A DNA stretch of 64,000 nucleotides from Fuscovulum ytuae (GTDB lineage: Bacteria; Pseudomonadota; Alphaproteobacteria; Rhodobacterales; Rhodobacteraceae): positions 3,145,001 through 3,209,000 of the forward strand of contig NZ_CP124535.1 of NCBI RefSeq assembly GCF_029953595.1, read 5' to 3'. Below are positions 51,467-60,173 of the stretch, piece after piece. The translations under genes were made by a program, and so were the position numbers. Position 1 is the first letter of the stretch, and every line of letters starts with the position of its first letter. The notes beneath the pieces are model-generated. The model made no database searches and was not told the DNA's origin. It saw only the letters and a program-made list of their open reading frames with translations.

Positions 51467-51799
51467 TTAGCGCATCGGCGGTTTGTAGCTGCCAAGAGCC
51501 TTGCCTGCGGCCTGCATGGCGGCCATCGCCTCGGCTGGTGTCATCAGCTTGACCGTGGACGAGGACGCGACGGTGCCAGAAGCGGCCACGGCCATGGCTC
51601 CAGCGGCCATCATCTGGTCGTCCGGGCCTTCGATGAGGCAGATGACATCATGTTGACCGAAGGCAAAGAACAGATGGTGAAGTTTTCCACCCAAGGATTC
51701 GATGAGTTTTCGCGCGGCGGCTTCGCGGTCGGACGGGGTGGCCACGAGTGCCTTCACGGCATCGGGAGTATAGGAAAGCTGATAGAGGTAGAACGACAT
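51467..51799 (-). CDS. GYD domain protein
   Basis: A 110-residue small ferredoxin-like fold protein. It has YLYQLSYTPDAVKALVATP at the N terminus, GGKLHHLFFAFGQHDVICLIEGPDD in the middle (GGKLHHLFFAFGQ, VICLIEGPDD) and a C-terminal ABM-type helix. The GYD family has no known function. Its ATG is followed upstream by the terminator region of the next gene. Confidence 0.87.
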   Translation of the reverse strand: MSFYLYQLSYTPDAVKALVATPSDREAAARKLIESLGGKLHHLFFAFGQHDVICLIEGPDDQMMAAGAMAVAASGTVASSSTVKLMTPAEAMAAMQAAGKALGSYKPPMR

Positions 51800-51887
51800 G
51801 GATCTGGTCCCTCTGATTATGGAGGGAACGCTGTCTGCACTCTGCCCCTTGGATCGCAGTCAGCGCACCCTTTGGTTGCGCCGAAAC

Positions 51888-51920
51888 AAAAAAACGCGCA
51901 GTCAGGGCAGTGGCTGCGCG
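51888..51920 (-). terminator. Intrinsic terminator after the aminotransferase gene
   Basis: On the minus strand CGCGCAG/CTGCGCG form a 7-bp stem around TCAGGGCAGTGG, followed by TTTTTTTG. It is about 70 bp after the aminotransferase stop. Confidence 0.8.
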
Positions 51921-51988
51921 TGCGAGGTTAGCACATATCGACAGCAGGGCGTTAGCGATCTATCGGCCCTGTTGCACATCGCTGTGCA

Positions 51989-53170
51989 TCAGCCTGCGAC
52001 CTGCGCGATGGCTGCGGCGAGGATCGGCACCGTACGGGCGTTGAGGCCTGCGATGTTGATGCGGCTATCGCCCACCATGTAGATGGCGTGATCTTCGCGG
52101 AGCGTGTTCACCTGCGCCTCGGTCAGGCCGAGACGGCTGAACATGCCGCGATGGCTGGCCACGAAATCGAAGCGGTCGGAATTGGTGGCCTTGCGAAGCT
52201 CATCGGCCAGCGATTGGCGGAGGGTGAGCATATTGAGGCGGACCTCTTCCAACTCGGCCATCCAGTCGGCCTTGAGGGCGGCATCTTCAAGGATCATCGT
52301 CACCAGACGCGCGCCGTGATCGGGCGGGAAGCTGAAATTCTGGCGGTTGAGGAAGTTGAGGTTGCCTTGCAGCACGCCTTTTCCTGCGGCCGCGCCGATG
52401 CCGATCAGGATGCCCGTGCGTTCGCGGTAGATGCCGAAATTCTTGGAGCACGAGGCGGCGATCAGCACTTCGGGGAAGGCGGCGGCGATTTTGCGGGTGG
52501 CGGCGGCATCCTCTGTTAGCCCATCGCCGAAGCCTTGATAGGCAAGATCGACAAGGGGGATGGCCCCGCGCTGGGCAAGAAGGGTGATGACCTGATCCCA
52601 CTGCGCCCCATCAAGGTTGGCACCCGTGGGGTTATGGCAGCAGCCATGCAGGAGGACCACGTCGCCCGATTTGACCTTGGCGAGGTCTTCCATCAGCCCC
52701 ACAAAATCAACCCCGCGCGTTGCGGCGTCGAAATAGCGGTATTCGGCCATGTTCATGCCGAGGAACTTGATGATCGAAGGGTGGTTCGGCCATGTCGGGT
52801 TGGAAATCCAGACTGTGGCCGTGGGCGTGGCAAGGCGGATCAGTTCCAGCGCCTGCCGGATCGCGCCCGTGCCGCCCGGCGTGGCGATGGAAGCGAGGCG
52901 GTCGGTTGGGACGGCATCCCCGAGGATCATCGCAGAGAGCGCGGCATTATAGGCCGGTTCCCCGGCAAGGCCTGTGTAGGTCTTGGTCGTCTCTGTCTCC
53001 CACAGTTTCTTTTCTGCCGCCTTTACGGCGCGCATGACGGGAGTGAGACCGGTGGCGTCTTTGTACACGCCTACGCCAAGGTCGATCTTGGTCGTGCGCG
53101 GGTCGTCGCGGAACATGGCGATGAGTTGCAGGATCTTGTCCTGCGGCTGCGCCTTCAGCTGGTCGAACAT
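51989..53170 (-). CDS. Class I aromatic/aspartate aminotransferase (TyrB/AspC type)
   Basis: A 393-residue PLP enzyme of fold type I, subgroup I-alpha. PLP-Lys is in SCSKNFGIYRERTG, and the contacts are VDLAYQGFGDG and HNPTG in CHNPTGANLD. The N-terminal LGVGVYKDATGLTPVMRAV is typical of TyrB-type enzymes that take aromatic and dicarboxylic amino acids. I chose ATG 53170, since residues before it do not match. The sulfurtransferase gene is 4 bp upstream in the same direction. Confidence 0.93.
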   Translation of the reverse strand: MFDQLKAQPQDKILQLIAMFRDDPRTTKIDLGVGVYKDATGLTPVMRAVKAAEKKLWETETTKTYTGLAGEPAYNAALSAMILGDAVPTDRLASIATPGGTGAIRQALELIRLATPTATVWISNPTWPNHPSIIKFLGMNMAEYRYFDAATRGVDFVGLMEDLAKVKSGDVVLLHGCCHNPTGANLDGAQWDQVITLLAQRGAIPLVDLAYQGFGDGLTEDAAATRKIAAAFPEVLIAASCSKNFGIYRERTGILIGIGAAAGKGVLQGNLNFLNRQNFSFPPDHGARLVTMILEDAALKADWMAELEEVRLNMLTLRQSLADELRKATNSDRFDFVASHRGMFSRLGLTEAQVNTLREDHAIYMVGDSRINIAGLNARTVPILAAAIAQVAG

Positions 53171-53174
53171 TGGT

Positions 53175-54038
53175 CTATCCCTTTTCCCCGAGACCTTTTT
53201 CAACAGGCAGGTCTTCGTACATGCCCCATTCGGACCATGAGCCATCATAGAGGCTATGGTTCCGATGGCCGATCCGTTCCAGCGCCAGCGACAGGATCGC
53301 CGCTGTGACGCCTGACCCGCAGGTCGTGATGGCGGGTTTGGTAAGGTCCACCCCCGCCGCCTCGAACGTGGCGCGCAAGGCGGGGACGGATTTCATGGTG
53401 CCATCCGCGTTCAGAAGCGTGGCGAAGGGCAGGTTCTTTGATCCAGGAATATGGCCTGCGCGCAGGCCGGGGCGAGGTTCGGGCGCCTCTCCGGCAAAGC
53501 GCGGGGCGGAGCGGGCGTCGATGATTTCCGCCTCGCGCAGTTTGGAGGTATGGGCCACCTGCGTGACGTCCTTGACCAGATGGTTCTGGCGGCTGACGGT
53601 CATGTGGCGGTCCTTGACGACGGGGGGAAGGTCTTCGACCTCGCGTCCTTCGGCGCGCCATTTGGGAAAGCCGCCATCAAGGACGGCGACATCGGTCTTG
53701 CCCATCAGACGGAAGGTCCACCAGACGCGCGCAGCGGAAAAGAGGCCCGCGCCATCGTAGATCACGACCTGATGACCGTCGCCCACGCCCATGGCGCGCA
53801 TGCGGGACATGAATTTTTCCACCGGCGGGGCCATGTGGGGGAGGGCGGAGCGTTGATCCGAGATCTCGTCAATGTCGAAGAAGCGCGCGCCGGGGATATG
53901 GGCGGCATTGTATTCGGCCTTTGGGTCGCGGCCTGCGTCGGGCAGATACCACGAGGCATCGAGAATGCGCAGGTCCGGGTCGCGCAGATGCGCAGCGAGC
54001 CAGTCGGTCGAAACGAGTGTCTTGGTATCGTCGGTCAC
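53175..54038 (-). CDS. sseA: 3-mercaptopyruvate/thiosulfate sulfurtransferase
   Basis: A 287-residue tandem rhodanese. The active loop of the second domain is CGSGVTA, the 3-mercaptopyruvate form, and not the CRKG form of thiosulfate enzymes. The first, inactive, domain holds DASWYLPD and IPGARFFDIDEIS. GTG 54038 with GGAGG 7 nt upstream is preferred to ATG 54056. Followed in the same direction by the aminotransferase, which could supply 3-mercaptopyruvate from cysteine. Confidence 0.9.
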   Translation of the reverse strand: MTDDTKTLVSTDWLAAHLRDPDLRILDASWYLPDAGRDPKAEYNAAHIPGARFFDIDEISDQRSALPHMAPPVEKFMSRMRAMGVGDGHQVVIYDGAGLFSAARVWWTFRLMGKTDVAVLDGGFPKWRAEGREVEDLPPVVKDRHMTVSRQNHLVKDVTQVAHTSKLREAEIIDARSAPRFAGEAPEPRPGLRAGHIPGSKNLPFATLLNADGTMKSVPALRATFEAAGVDLTKPAITTCGSGVTAAILSLALERIGHRNHSLYDGSWSEWGMYEDLPVEKGLGEKG

Positions 54039-54116
54039 GGGTGGGCCTCCGGCCATGCGGTCTGGGGGCAAGTAGCGGGATCGGGCCTTTGTGGCAAGGG
54101 TGGCCGGGCGTGAGGG

Positions 54117-54233
54117 GCGATTTCTGACGCAGAAATCGCGCCGTTTTCTGCACGCAGAAAACGGGAGGAGGCGCGGCGATTGGGGTCCGATTTCTGTGCC
54201 AGAAATCGGCGCATTTTCCGCGTCGGAAAATGC
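54117..54233. repeat. Cluster of four A/T-armed palindromes (cluster 1)
   Basis: Four stem-loops in 117 bp, between the smpB stop and the sseA start. H1 54117-54139: arms GCGATTTCT, 5-base loop. H2 54141-54164: arms CCGTTTTCTG, loop CACG. H3 54187-54209: arms CCGATTTCTG, loop TGC. H4 54211-54233: arms GCATTTTCCG, loop CGT. Each has a G/C foot, an A/T-rich run and a G/C top, and 9-10 bp arms. None is followed by a T-run. A 22-bp part of H2 recurs, inverted, as H7 at 60046-60067. Confidence 0.85.
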
Positions 54234-54240
54234 TGTCCCG

Positions 54241-54720
54241 TCAGTCGCGCTTGGACATCTTCAGGAGGCGGGCCTTTTCACGATCCCAGTCGCGCTTGGC
54301 GCTGGTTTCGCGCTTGTCGGCCAGTTTCTTGCCCTTGGCGATGCCAAGCTTGACCTTCACGATGCCACGGTCGTTGAAATACATCTTCATCGGCACGATG
54401 GTCATGCCTTCGCGCGCAGTGGCATTCCAGAGACGCGACAGTTCCCTTTTGGAAACCAATAGCTTGCGGCGGCGGCGTTCTTCATGCCCCCAAGTCTTGG
54501 CTTGCAGGTAGGGGGCAATGTAGCTGTTGATCAGCCACAGCTCACCGCCTTCGACGGAAGCATAGCTTTCGCCGAGGTTCGATCCGCCTTGGCGGAGGCT
54601 TTTGACCTCGGACCCTTGGAGGATGATGCCCGCCTCCAGATCGCTTTCGATATGGTAGTCGAAGCGGGCGCGGCGATTTTCCGCGATGAGTTTGGAATTT
54701 GGGTCGGATTTCGTGGCCAT
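54241..54720 (-). CDS. smpB: SsrA-binding protein SmpB
   Basis: A 159-residue tmRNA partner in ribosome rescue. Its OB fold holds [33 protein letters not shown] (split [13 protein letters not shown] and NLGESY) and the C-terminal basic tail [28 protein letters not shown] ([17 protein letters not shown]). All standard. The 3' end abuts the palindrome cluster 1; no other terminator is seen, so the cluster may end its message. Confidence 0.96.
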   Translation of the reverse strand: MATKSDPNSKLIAENRRARFDYHIESDLEAGIILQGSEVKSLRQGGSNLGESYASVEGGELWLINSYIAPYLQAKTWGHEERRRRKLLVSKRELSRLWNATAREGMTIVPMKMYFNDRGIVKVKLGIAKGKKLADKRETSAKRDWDREKARLLKMSKRD

Positions 54721-54760
54721 GATCGTGTCGAGATAGGCGATGGGCGGCGCGGAGTCCAGT

Positions 54761-55636
54761 TCAGGCGCGGCGCGAGCGAGAGAGGGTGTAAAGACCTGAG
54801 GCCACGATCAGGGCCGAACCTGCCAGCGTGAGGGCATCAGGGCGCTCGTGGAAGACGAGGATGCCGAGGATCATCGCAAAGACGAGGCGCGTGTAGCGAA
54901 AGGGGGTGACGACGGACACCTCACCCGTACGCATGGCGATTGTGAGGGCGTTGTAGGCGAAAATGCCGAAGGCCGTCATGGCGGCAAGGAGGGCGAGGGC
55001 GGTGGGATCGGGCATCCGTGCGCCACCTGTGACGGCAAGGATGATGGCGCCTGCAAGGGCAAGCATGGCCATCCCGATGGTGCCAAGCTGGCGGTTCGAC
55101 AGGGCCGGGGGAGCGGCGCGGGTGGCAAGATCGCGGCCCGCAAAGCCGAGCATCCCGGCCACGGTGACAAGGGACAGGAGGGTGAAACCTTCGACCCCAG
55201 GCTGCAGGATGAGAAGGACGCCTGCAAAGCCCACGCTGATCGCTGTCCAGCGCCGCCAGCCGACCTTTTCTCCGAAAAGGAGTGCCGCGCCCGCGACGAC
55301 GACAAGGGGGGTGGCTTGCAAGATGGCAGCGGCGGTGGAGAGGGGGGTAAGCGCTACGGCGAGGGAGTAAAAAAGGCGGCCCGCCACTTCAAACGATGAT
55401 CGGATGAGGAGGGGGCGCGAGAGAAGTGCCGGATGGAGCAGCGTTTCGCCGGCGCTTTTTGCCCGGATGCCGAAGAAGGCGGCCCCTGTCAGGCCAAAGA
55501 TCAGCAGGGCCTGACCAAGGGGGATATGCGCGGTGACGGCTTTGAGGAACATATCCTCGACCGCGAAGCCCGCCATGGCGGCGACCATCCAGAGCGCCCC
55601 GCGCAGATTGGCGCTGCGCGGGGGCGTGGCGGTCAC
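54761..55636 (-). CDS. EamA/DMT superfamily transporter
   Basis: A 291-residue membrane protein with ten helices in two EamA repeats (about 12-140 and 152-285). The second repeat holds [22 protein letters not shown], the usual signature. Such proteins export amino acids, nucleosides or other metabolites. The start overlaps the dapA stop by 4 bp (ATGA), so it belongs to the dapA transcript. Export of a lysine-pathway product is possible but unproven. Confidence 0.9.
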   Translation of the reverse strand: MTATPPRSANLRGALWMVAAMAGFAVEDMFLKAVTAHIPLGQALLIFGLTGAAFFGIRAKSAGETLLHPALLSRPLLIRSSFEVAGRLFYSLAVALTPLSTAAAILQATPLVVVAGAALLFGEKVGWRRWTAISVGFAGVLLILQPGVEGFTLLSLVTVAGMLGFAGRDLATRAAPPALSNRQLGTIGMAMLALAGAIILAVTGGARMPDPTALALLAAMTAFGIFAYNALTIAMRTGEVSVVTPFRYTRLVFAMILGILVFHERPDALTLAGSALIVASGLYTLSRSRRA

Positions 55637-56505
55637 AGGATGCCTGCGTGTTCCATCGCGGCTTTGATGCGGGCCTTGGTGGCGTCGGTCAGGCCGACAA
55701 GGGGAAGGCGGACCTCTTCGGTGCAGCGTCCAAGGAGGGAGAGGCCGTATTTCGCCCCCGCAAGCCCCGGTTCAATGAAGATTGCCTCATGCAGGGGCAT
55801 CAGGCGATCTTGGTATGCCAGTGCCTTGCGGTAGTCACCTGCCAGCGTGGCCTGCTGGAATTCGGCGCAGAGCTTCGGCGCGACATTGGCCGTGACCGAG
55901 ATGCAGCCCGTCCCGCCATGGGCGTTGAAGCCGAGGGCCGTTGCATCCTCACCTGACAGCTGGATGAAGTCGGGGCCGCAGGAGGCGCGCTGCATCGAGA
56001 CGCGCTCAATCTTGCCGGTCGCGTCCTTGACCCCGATGATGCGGGGAAGCTGTGCCAGTTTTCCCATGGTTTCGGGCGTCATATCGACAACAGATCGGCC
56101 GGGGATGTTGTAGATGATGATGGGAAGCGTGCAGCAGTCATGCAGCGCGGTGTAATGCGCGATCATGCCCGCTTGCGTGGGCTTGTTGTAATAGGGCGTC
56201 ACGACGAGTGCGGCATCGGCGCCGACGCGTTCAGCATGCTGGATCAGGCGGATGCCTTCGACCGTGTTGTTTGATCCCGCGCCCGCGATCACCGGCACGC
56301 GGCCTGCGGCGAATTTCACCACCGCCTCGACCACGGCTTCGTGCTCTTCGTGGGAAAGCGTCGGGCTTTCGCCCGTGGTGCCGACCGGGACAAGGCCGGT
56401 AGAGCCCTGTTCGATCTGCCAATCGACAAGTTTCTTCAGCGTGTCCAGATCAAGTTCGCCGTTCTTGAACGGCGTTACCAAGGCGGGAATGGACCCTTGG
56501 ATCAT
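55633..56505 (-). CDS. dapA: 4-hydroxy-tetrahydrodipicolinate synthase
   Basis: A 290-residue TIM-barrel class I aldolase that joins pyruvate and aspartate semialdehyde, the first step of the lysine/DAP branch. Schiff-base Lys is in IIGVKDATG, Tyr in [11 protein letters not shown], and the phosphate-loop-like [14 protein letters not shown] near residue 44. It acts with dapD and dapE elsewhere in the window. Promoter region is shared with the divergent transglycosylase gene. Confidence 0.97.
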   Translation of the reverse strand: MIQGSIPALVTPFKNGELDLDTLKKLVDWQIEQGSTGLVPVGTTGESPTLSHEEHEAVVEAVVKFAAGRVPVIAGAGSNNTVEGIRLIQHAERVGADAALVVTPYYNKPTQAGMIAHYTALHDCCTLPIIIYNIPGRSVVDMTPETMGKLAQLPRIIGVKDATGKIERVSMQRASCGPDFIQLSGEDATALGFNAHGGTGCISVTANVAPKLCAEFQQATLAGDYRKALAYQDRLMPLHEAIFIEPGLAGAKYGLSLLGRCTEEVRLPLVGLTDATKARIKAAMEHAGIL

Positions 56506-56669
56506 GGCACGCGTCTCCTGTTTCTGGGCGAGGGTGGCCCGGTTGCAAACGCGCCCTTCCTAGACCTGTGGCAAGGCCTTGCCAAGTGGGGCTGCGGATG
56601 ACGTGCTTGTGGGTTGCGGGGGGCGGCGGGCTGCGGCAGACTCTGCGTTAAGGATCACAACCAAGACCA

Positions 56670-58628
56670 ATGATGATCGGGCAGATGATGGCAAGGACGC
56701 GCCGCCTTGGGTGGTTTATTTCGGCATTTCTTTTGGTGTTGCCGGCAGGGGTGATTGCGGCCCCGGCGGATGCGCTGCGCGCGGGGCTGGACCGGGCGGC
56801 GGCGGGCGATTGGGCGGGTGCCGTGGCGGCGGCGCAGGGCGGCGGGCAGATTGCGGCGGACATCATCGAATGGCAACGGCTGCGCGCGGGCGAAGGGCGG
56901 CTGGGGGAATATGAGGCTTTCCTTGCGCGCCGCGCTGATTGGCCGGGGATGCCCCTGCTGAAGGAAAGGGGCGAGGAGGCGGTGGCGCGGTCTACCGATC
57001 CGAACCGTGTGCTGGCCTATTTCGGGAATGGAAAACCCGAGACAGCGGAAGGGTCCCTTGCGTTGATCAAGGCACTGCGGGCGCTGGGGCGGGCTGATGT
57101 GGCCGAGGCCGAGGCGTTTCGGGCCTGGACGGAACTGGCCTCTTCTGCCGAGGAAGAGGCTGAAATCCTTGGGCTTTATGGCGATGTGCTGAAAGTGGCG
57201 CATGAGGTGCGGCTGGATCGGCTTTTGTGGCAGAACCGGGTGTCCGAGGCGCGGCGGATGCTGCCGCGCGTGAGTGCGGGCTGGCAGGCGCTGGCGCAGG
57301 CGCGGATGGCGTTGCGGGCGGATGCCGATGGGGTGAATGCGTTGATCGACAAGGTTCCGGCGGCCCTGCAAGGCGATCCGGGGCTGGCCTATGAGCGGGC
57401 GGATTGGCGGTTCCGGCGCGACCGGGATGACGATGCGGCGGATTTGGTGATCGCGCAGTCGCAAAGTGCGGCGAGCCTTGGCGATCCGGCGGTCTGGGGG
57501 GATCGGCGCGGGGCGCTGGCGCGGGCCTTGTTGCGCGATGGCAAGCCGAAGGCCGCCTATCGAGTGGCATCCAGCCATTTCCTGACATCGGGTGGCGATT
57601 ATGCCGATCTGGAGTTTCTGTCCGGGTTCATCGCGCTGCGAAAGCTGGGCGATGCCGAGACGGCGCTGCGGCACTTCCGCAATCTGCGGGAAGGGGTGGC
57701 GACGCCCATATCCGTTAGCCGCGCGCATTATTGGGCAGGTCGGGCGCTGCTGGCCTCTGGCGACCGGGCGGGCGGCACGGCAGAATTGCAAGAGGCGGCG
57801 CGGCATCATACGGCCTATTACGGCTTATTGGCGGCCGAGGCCTTGGGGCAATCCCTTGATCCGGCCTTGCTTTCTAATGCCCGGCCTGCGGATTGGCGGG
57901 GCGCGGGGTTTGCCTCTTCTTCCGTGCTGGAGGCGGCGATGCTGCTGTCGCGGGCGGGGGATAGGACGCTATCGAAGCGGTTCTTCCTGCATCTGGCCGA
58001 AAGCCTGAACGCGACAGAGATGGACCAGCTGGCCGATCTGGCCTTGCAGATGGATGAGCCGCATATCGCGGTGGTGATTGCCAAGCAGGCGGCAGAGCGG
58101 GGCGTGATCCTGCCGCGCGCCTATTTCCCGGTGCCGGGCTTCGTGCCGGGTGAGGGGATCGGGGTGAGCCGGGCGCTGGCCCTTGCCATTGCGCGGCGGG
58201 AGTCGGAGTTTGATCCGGCGGCGCGGTCGGCGGCGGATGCGCGGGGGTTGATGCAGGTTCTGCCGTCCACGGCGAAGCTGGTCGCGCCACGGGTTGGCCT
58301 TGTCTATGACGCGGGGCGGTTGAACGATCCGGCCTATAACGTTCGGATCGGGACGGGCTATCTGGCGGAATTGGTTGAACAATTCGGGCCATCCATCGCG
58401 CTTGTGGCATCGGGTTACAATGCCGGGCCGGGGCGGCCGAAACGGTGGAAGGACATGTTCGGCGATCCGCGCGATGCAGCGGTGGATGTGATCGACTGGG
58501 TTGAGATGATCCCGTTTACCGAGACGCGGACCTATGTGATGCGGGTGACGGAAAGCCTTGTGATCTATCGCGCGATCCTGCGCGGATCGGTGGGCCCGGT
58601 GAATGTGACGGGAGAGTTGCGGGGGTAA
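56670..58628 (+). CDS. Soluble lytic transglycosylase (Slt70-like)
   Basis: A 652-residue periplasmic enzyme. A signal peptide (about 1-30, VLPAGVIAAPA) is followed by an alpha-superhelical ring (about 35-470) and a C-terminal SLT domain with catalytic Glu in AIARRESEFDPAARS, plus GLMQVLPSTAKLVA and ALVASGYNAGPGRPKRW. It cleaves glycan strands as MltB does, but from chain ends. Several ATGs sit at the start; ATG 56670 or 56685 are both possible. Third peptidoglycan enzyme of the window. Confidence 0.92.
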   Translation: MMIGQMMARTRRLGWFISAFLLVLPAGVIAAPADALRAGLDRAAAGDWAGAVAAAQGGGQIAADIIEWQRLRAGEGRLGEYEAFLARRADWPGMPLLKERGEEAVARSTDPNRVLAYFGNGKPETAEGSLALIKALRALGRADVAEAEAFRAWTELASSAEEEAEILGLYGDVLKVAHEVRLDRLLWQNRVSEARRMLPRVSAGWQALAQARMALRADADGVNALIDKVPAALQGDPGLAYERADWRFRRDRDDDAADLVIAQSQSAASLGDPAVWGDRRGALARALLRDGKPKAAYRVASSHFLTSGGDYADLEFLSGFIALRKLGDAETALRHFRNLREGVATPISVSRAHYWAGRALLASGDRAGGTAELQEAARHHTAYYGLLAAEALGQSLDPALLSNARPADWRGAGFASSSVLEAAMLLSRAGDRTLSKRFFLHLAESLNATEMDQLADLALQMDEPHIAVVIAKQAAERGVILPRAYFPVPGFVPGEGIGVSRALALAIARRESEFDPAARSAADARGLMQVLPSTAKLVAPRVGLVYDAGRLNDPAYNVRIGTGYLAELVEQFGPSIALVASGYNAGPGRPKRWKDMFGDPRDAAVDVIDWVEMIPFTETRTYVMRVTESLVIYRAILRGSVGPVNVTGELRG

Positions 58629-58720
58629 GGCGAGGAGTCTGTTCCCGACCCGATCTGTCGCCCATGGCGCAGACGGGACGGGCCATGTGATGCGCAGATT
58701 GCACAAATTTGTGACAGATC

Positions 58721-59956
58721 ATGGCCACCCGATACCTTCCCCTTTTCCTGCGCCACAGCCCCACGCCAAGGGTGGAGAATTTCGCCCTTTTGGCGGGGAT
58801 CGAGGCGACCGTACGCGGGACGCTGATTTCGGCGATGCCTTTGGTCGTCTATGAGGGGTTAGGCAGCGCTGAGGCCACATCGAGTGCCTATTTCTGGGCG
58901 GGGATCGTGGCCTTGGTCTGGGGTCTGCTGGTGCCGTGGTTCACGCGGCATGTGCCCCGGCGGTGGATGTATACCGCGGGCTGTCTGCTTTACCTTGTGG
59001 GGATGGCGCTGGCGGTGACGGGCACGGCGGTGACGGTGCCCCTTTCCCTGATGTGCCTTGCCAGCGCGACGGCGACGACCTTTGTCTGTTTCAATGCCTA
59101 TGTCCTTGATTACATTGAACGCACCGATCTGGGGCGGAGCCAGTCAACCCAGATGGTCTATGCGGCGGGGCCTTGGGCCATCGGGCCGATGCTGGGGGTC
59201 TGGCTGCATGATTGGTGGGCACCTGCGCCCTTCCTTCTGGCGGGGTCGGTGGCGGTTCTACTGCTGGTGGTGTTCTGGGTCTTGCGCCTTGGGAATGGCA
59301 AGCAGATCCAGCGGGCGAAGGGGCCCGCGCTGAACCCGCTGGCCTATCTGGGGCGGTTCTTCCGCCAGCCCCGGCTGATCGCAGGGTGGATGTTTGCGGT
59401 GATGCGGTCCTGCGGGTGGTGGGTCTATGTCGTCTATCTGCCGATCTTCTGCATCGAGGCGGGGCTTGGCGGAAAGGTGGGGGGCGTGGCGCTGTCGATT
59501 TCGAACGCGCTTTTATTCATCTCTCCGCTCATGCTGCGCTATGTGCGGCGGACTTCGGTGCGGCGGTCGGTGCGGCTGGCCTTTGGCCTGTGCGGGCTGT
59601 GTTTCATGGCAAGCGCGACCTTTGCGCCTTTGCCTTGGGTGACCGTGGTGGCGATGATGGCGGCGTCGATCTTTCTGGTGCTGCTCGACGTGGTGGGGGG
59701 GCTGCCTTTCCTGATGGCGGTGAAGCCGTCGGAGCGGACGGAAATGTCGGCGGTTTATTCGAGTTTTCGGGATGTTAGCGGCATCGTGACGCCTGCCACG
59801 GCTTGGGTCGTTCTGGTGCCGTTCGGGGCGCCGCTGGCGGCGTTTTTCGCCGTCACGGGGGTTGGAATGATCGGGGCCTTTACCGTGGCGTCTCGGTTGC
59901 ATCCGCGGTTGGGGACAGTCCGTCCGTCCCATGGGCGGCCCTTTGCGGGCGAGTGA
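58721..59956 (+). CDS. Major facilitator superfamily transporter
   Basis: A 411-residue inner-membrane protein with about twelve helices in two halves, split by a loop near 185-200 that is rich in Lys, Gln and Ala. The first half begins LLAGIEATVRGTLISAMP; there is no clear MFS motif A (GxLaDrxGrk), so the substrate class cannot be told. The stop codon lies within a 13-bp tandem duplication (59948-59973). Palindrome cluster 2 follows. Confidence 0.85.
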   Translation: MATRYLPLFLRHSPTPRVENFALLAGIEATVRGTLISAMPLVVYEGLGSAEATSSAYFWAGIVALVWGLLVPWFTRHVPRRWMYTAGCLLYLVGMALAVTGTAVTVPLSLMCLASATATTFVCFNAYVLDYIERTDLGRSQSTQMVYAAGPWAIGPMLGVWLHDWWAPAPFLLAGSVAVLLLVVFWVLRLGNGKQIQRAKGPALNPLAYLGRFFRQPRLIAGWMFAVMRSCGWWVYVVYLPIFCIEAGLGGKVGGVALSISNALLFISPLMLRYVRRTSVRRSVRLAFGLCGLCFMASATFAPLPWVTVVAMMAASIFLVLLDVVGGLPFLMAVKPSERTEMSAVYSSFRDVSGIVTPATAWVVLVPFGAPLAAFFAVTGVGMIGAFTVASRLHPRLGTVRPSHGRPFAGE

Positions 59957-59973
59957 CAGGGGCGAGTGACAGG
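59948..59973. repeat. 13-bp tandem duplication over a stop codon
   Basis: GGCGAGTGACAGG occurs twice in direct succession (59948-59960, 59961-59973). The first copy holds the TGA of the MFS gene. It borders palindrome cluster 2. Confidence 0.85.
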
Positions 59974-59974
59974 G

Positions 59975-60067
59975 GCGAAATCTGGTGCAGATTTCGCGGC
60001 GATTTTTGCGCGCAAAAATCGGGTGGAGCGCGATGGGTCTGGACCCGTTTTCTGCGTGCAGAAAACG
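59975..60067. repeat. Cluster of three A/T-armed palindromes (cluster 2)
   Basis: H5 59975-59997: arms GCGAAATCT, loop GGTGC. H6 60000-60021: perfect 22-bp palindrome with arm CGATTTTTGCG. H7 60046-60067: arms CGTTTTCTGC around GT. H7 is the exact reverse complement, over 22 bp, of H2 in cluster 1. A weaker GGGTC/GACCC stem lies between H6 and H7. The cluster lies between the convergent MFS and mcd genes, 6 kb from cluster 1. Confidence 0.85.
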
Positions 60068-60111
60068 TATTCGTTAAGGCGCGGTTAAGGCTGCGGTCGG
60101 TCCTTGGCACG

Positions 60112-60144
60112 AAAAAACGCGGGCCGGGGGGCCGGTCCGCGTTT
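60112..60144 (-). terminator. Intrinsic terminator after mcd
   Basis: AAACGCGG/CCGCGTTT stem with inner GCCGG/CCGGT pairs; on the minus strand it is followed by TTT within GCGTTTTTTCG. It is about 30 bp after the mcd stop. Confidence 0.82.
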
Positions 60145-60173
60145 CTTCCACCACCCTGACAGGGCTTGGTTAA

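Noticed and set aside
54117-60067. CRISPR array
   Set aside because: Units are palindromes of differing sequence with irregular gaps, no constant repeat plus unique spacer, and no cas genes.
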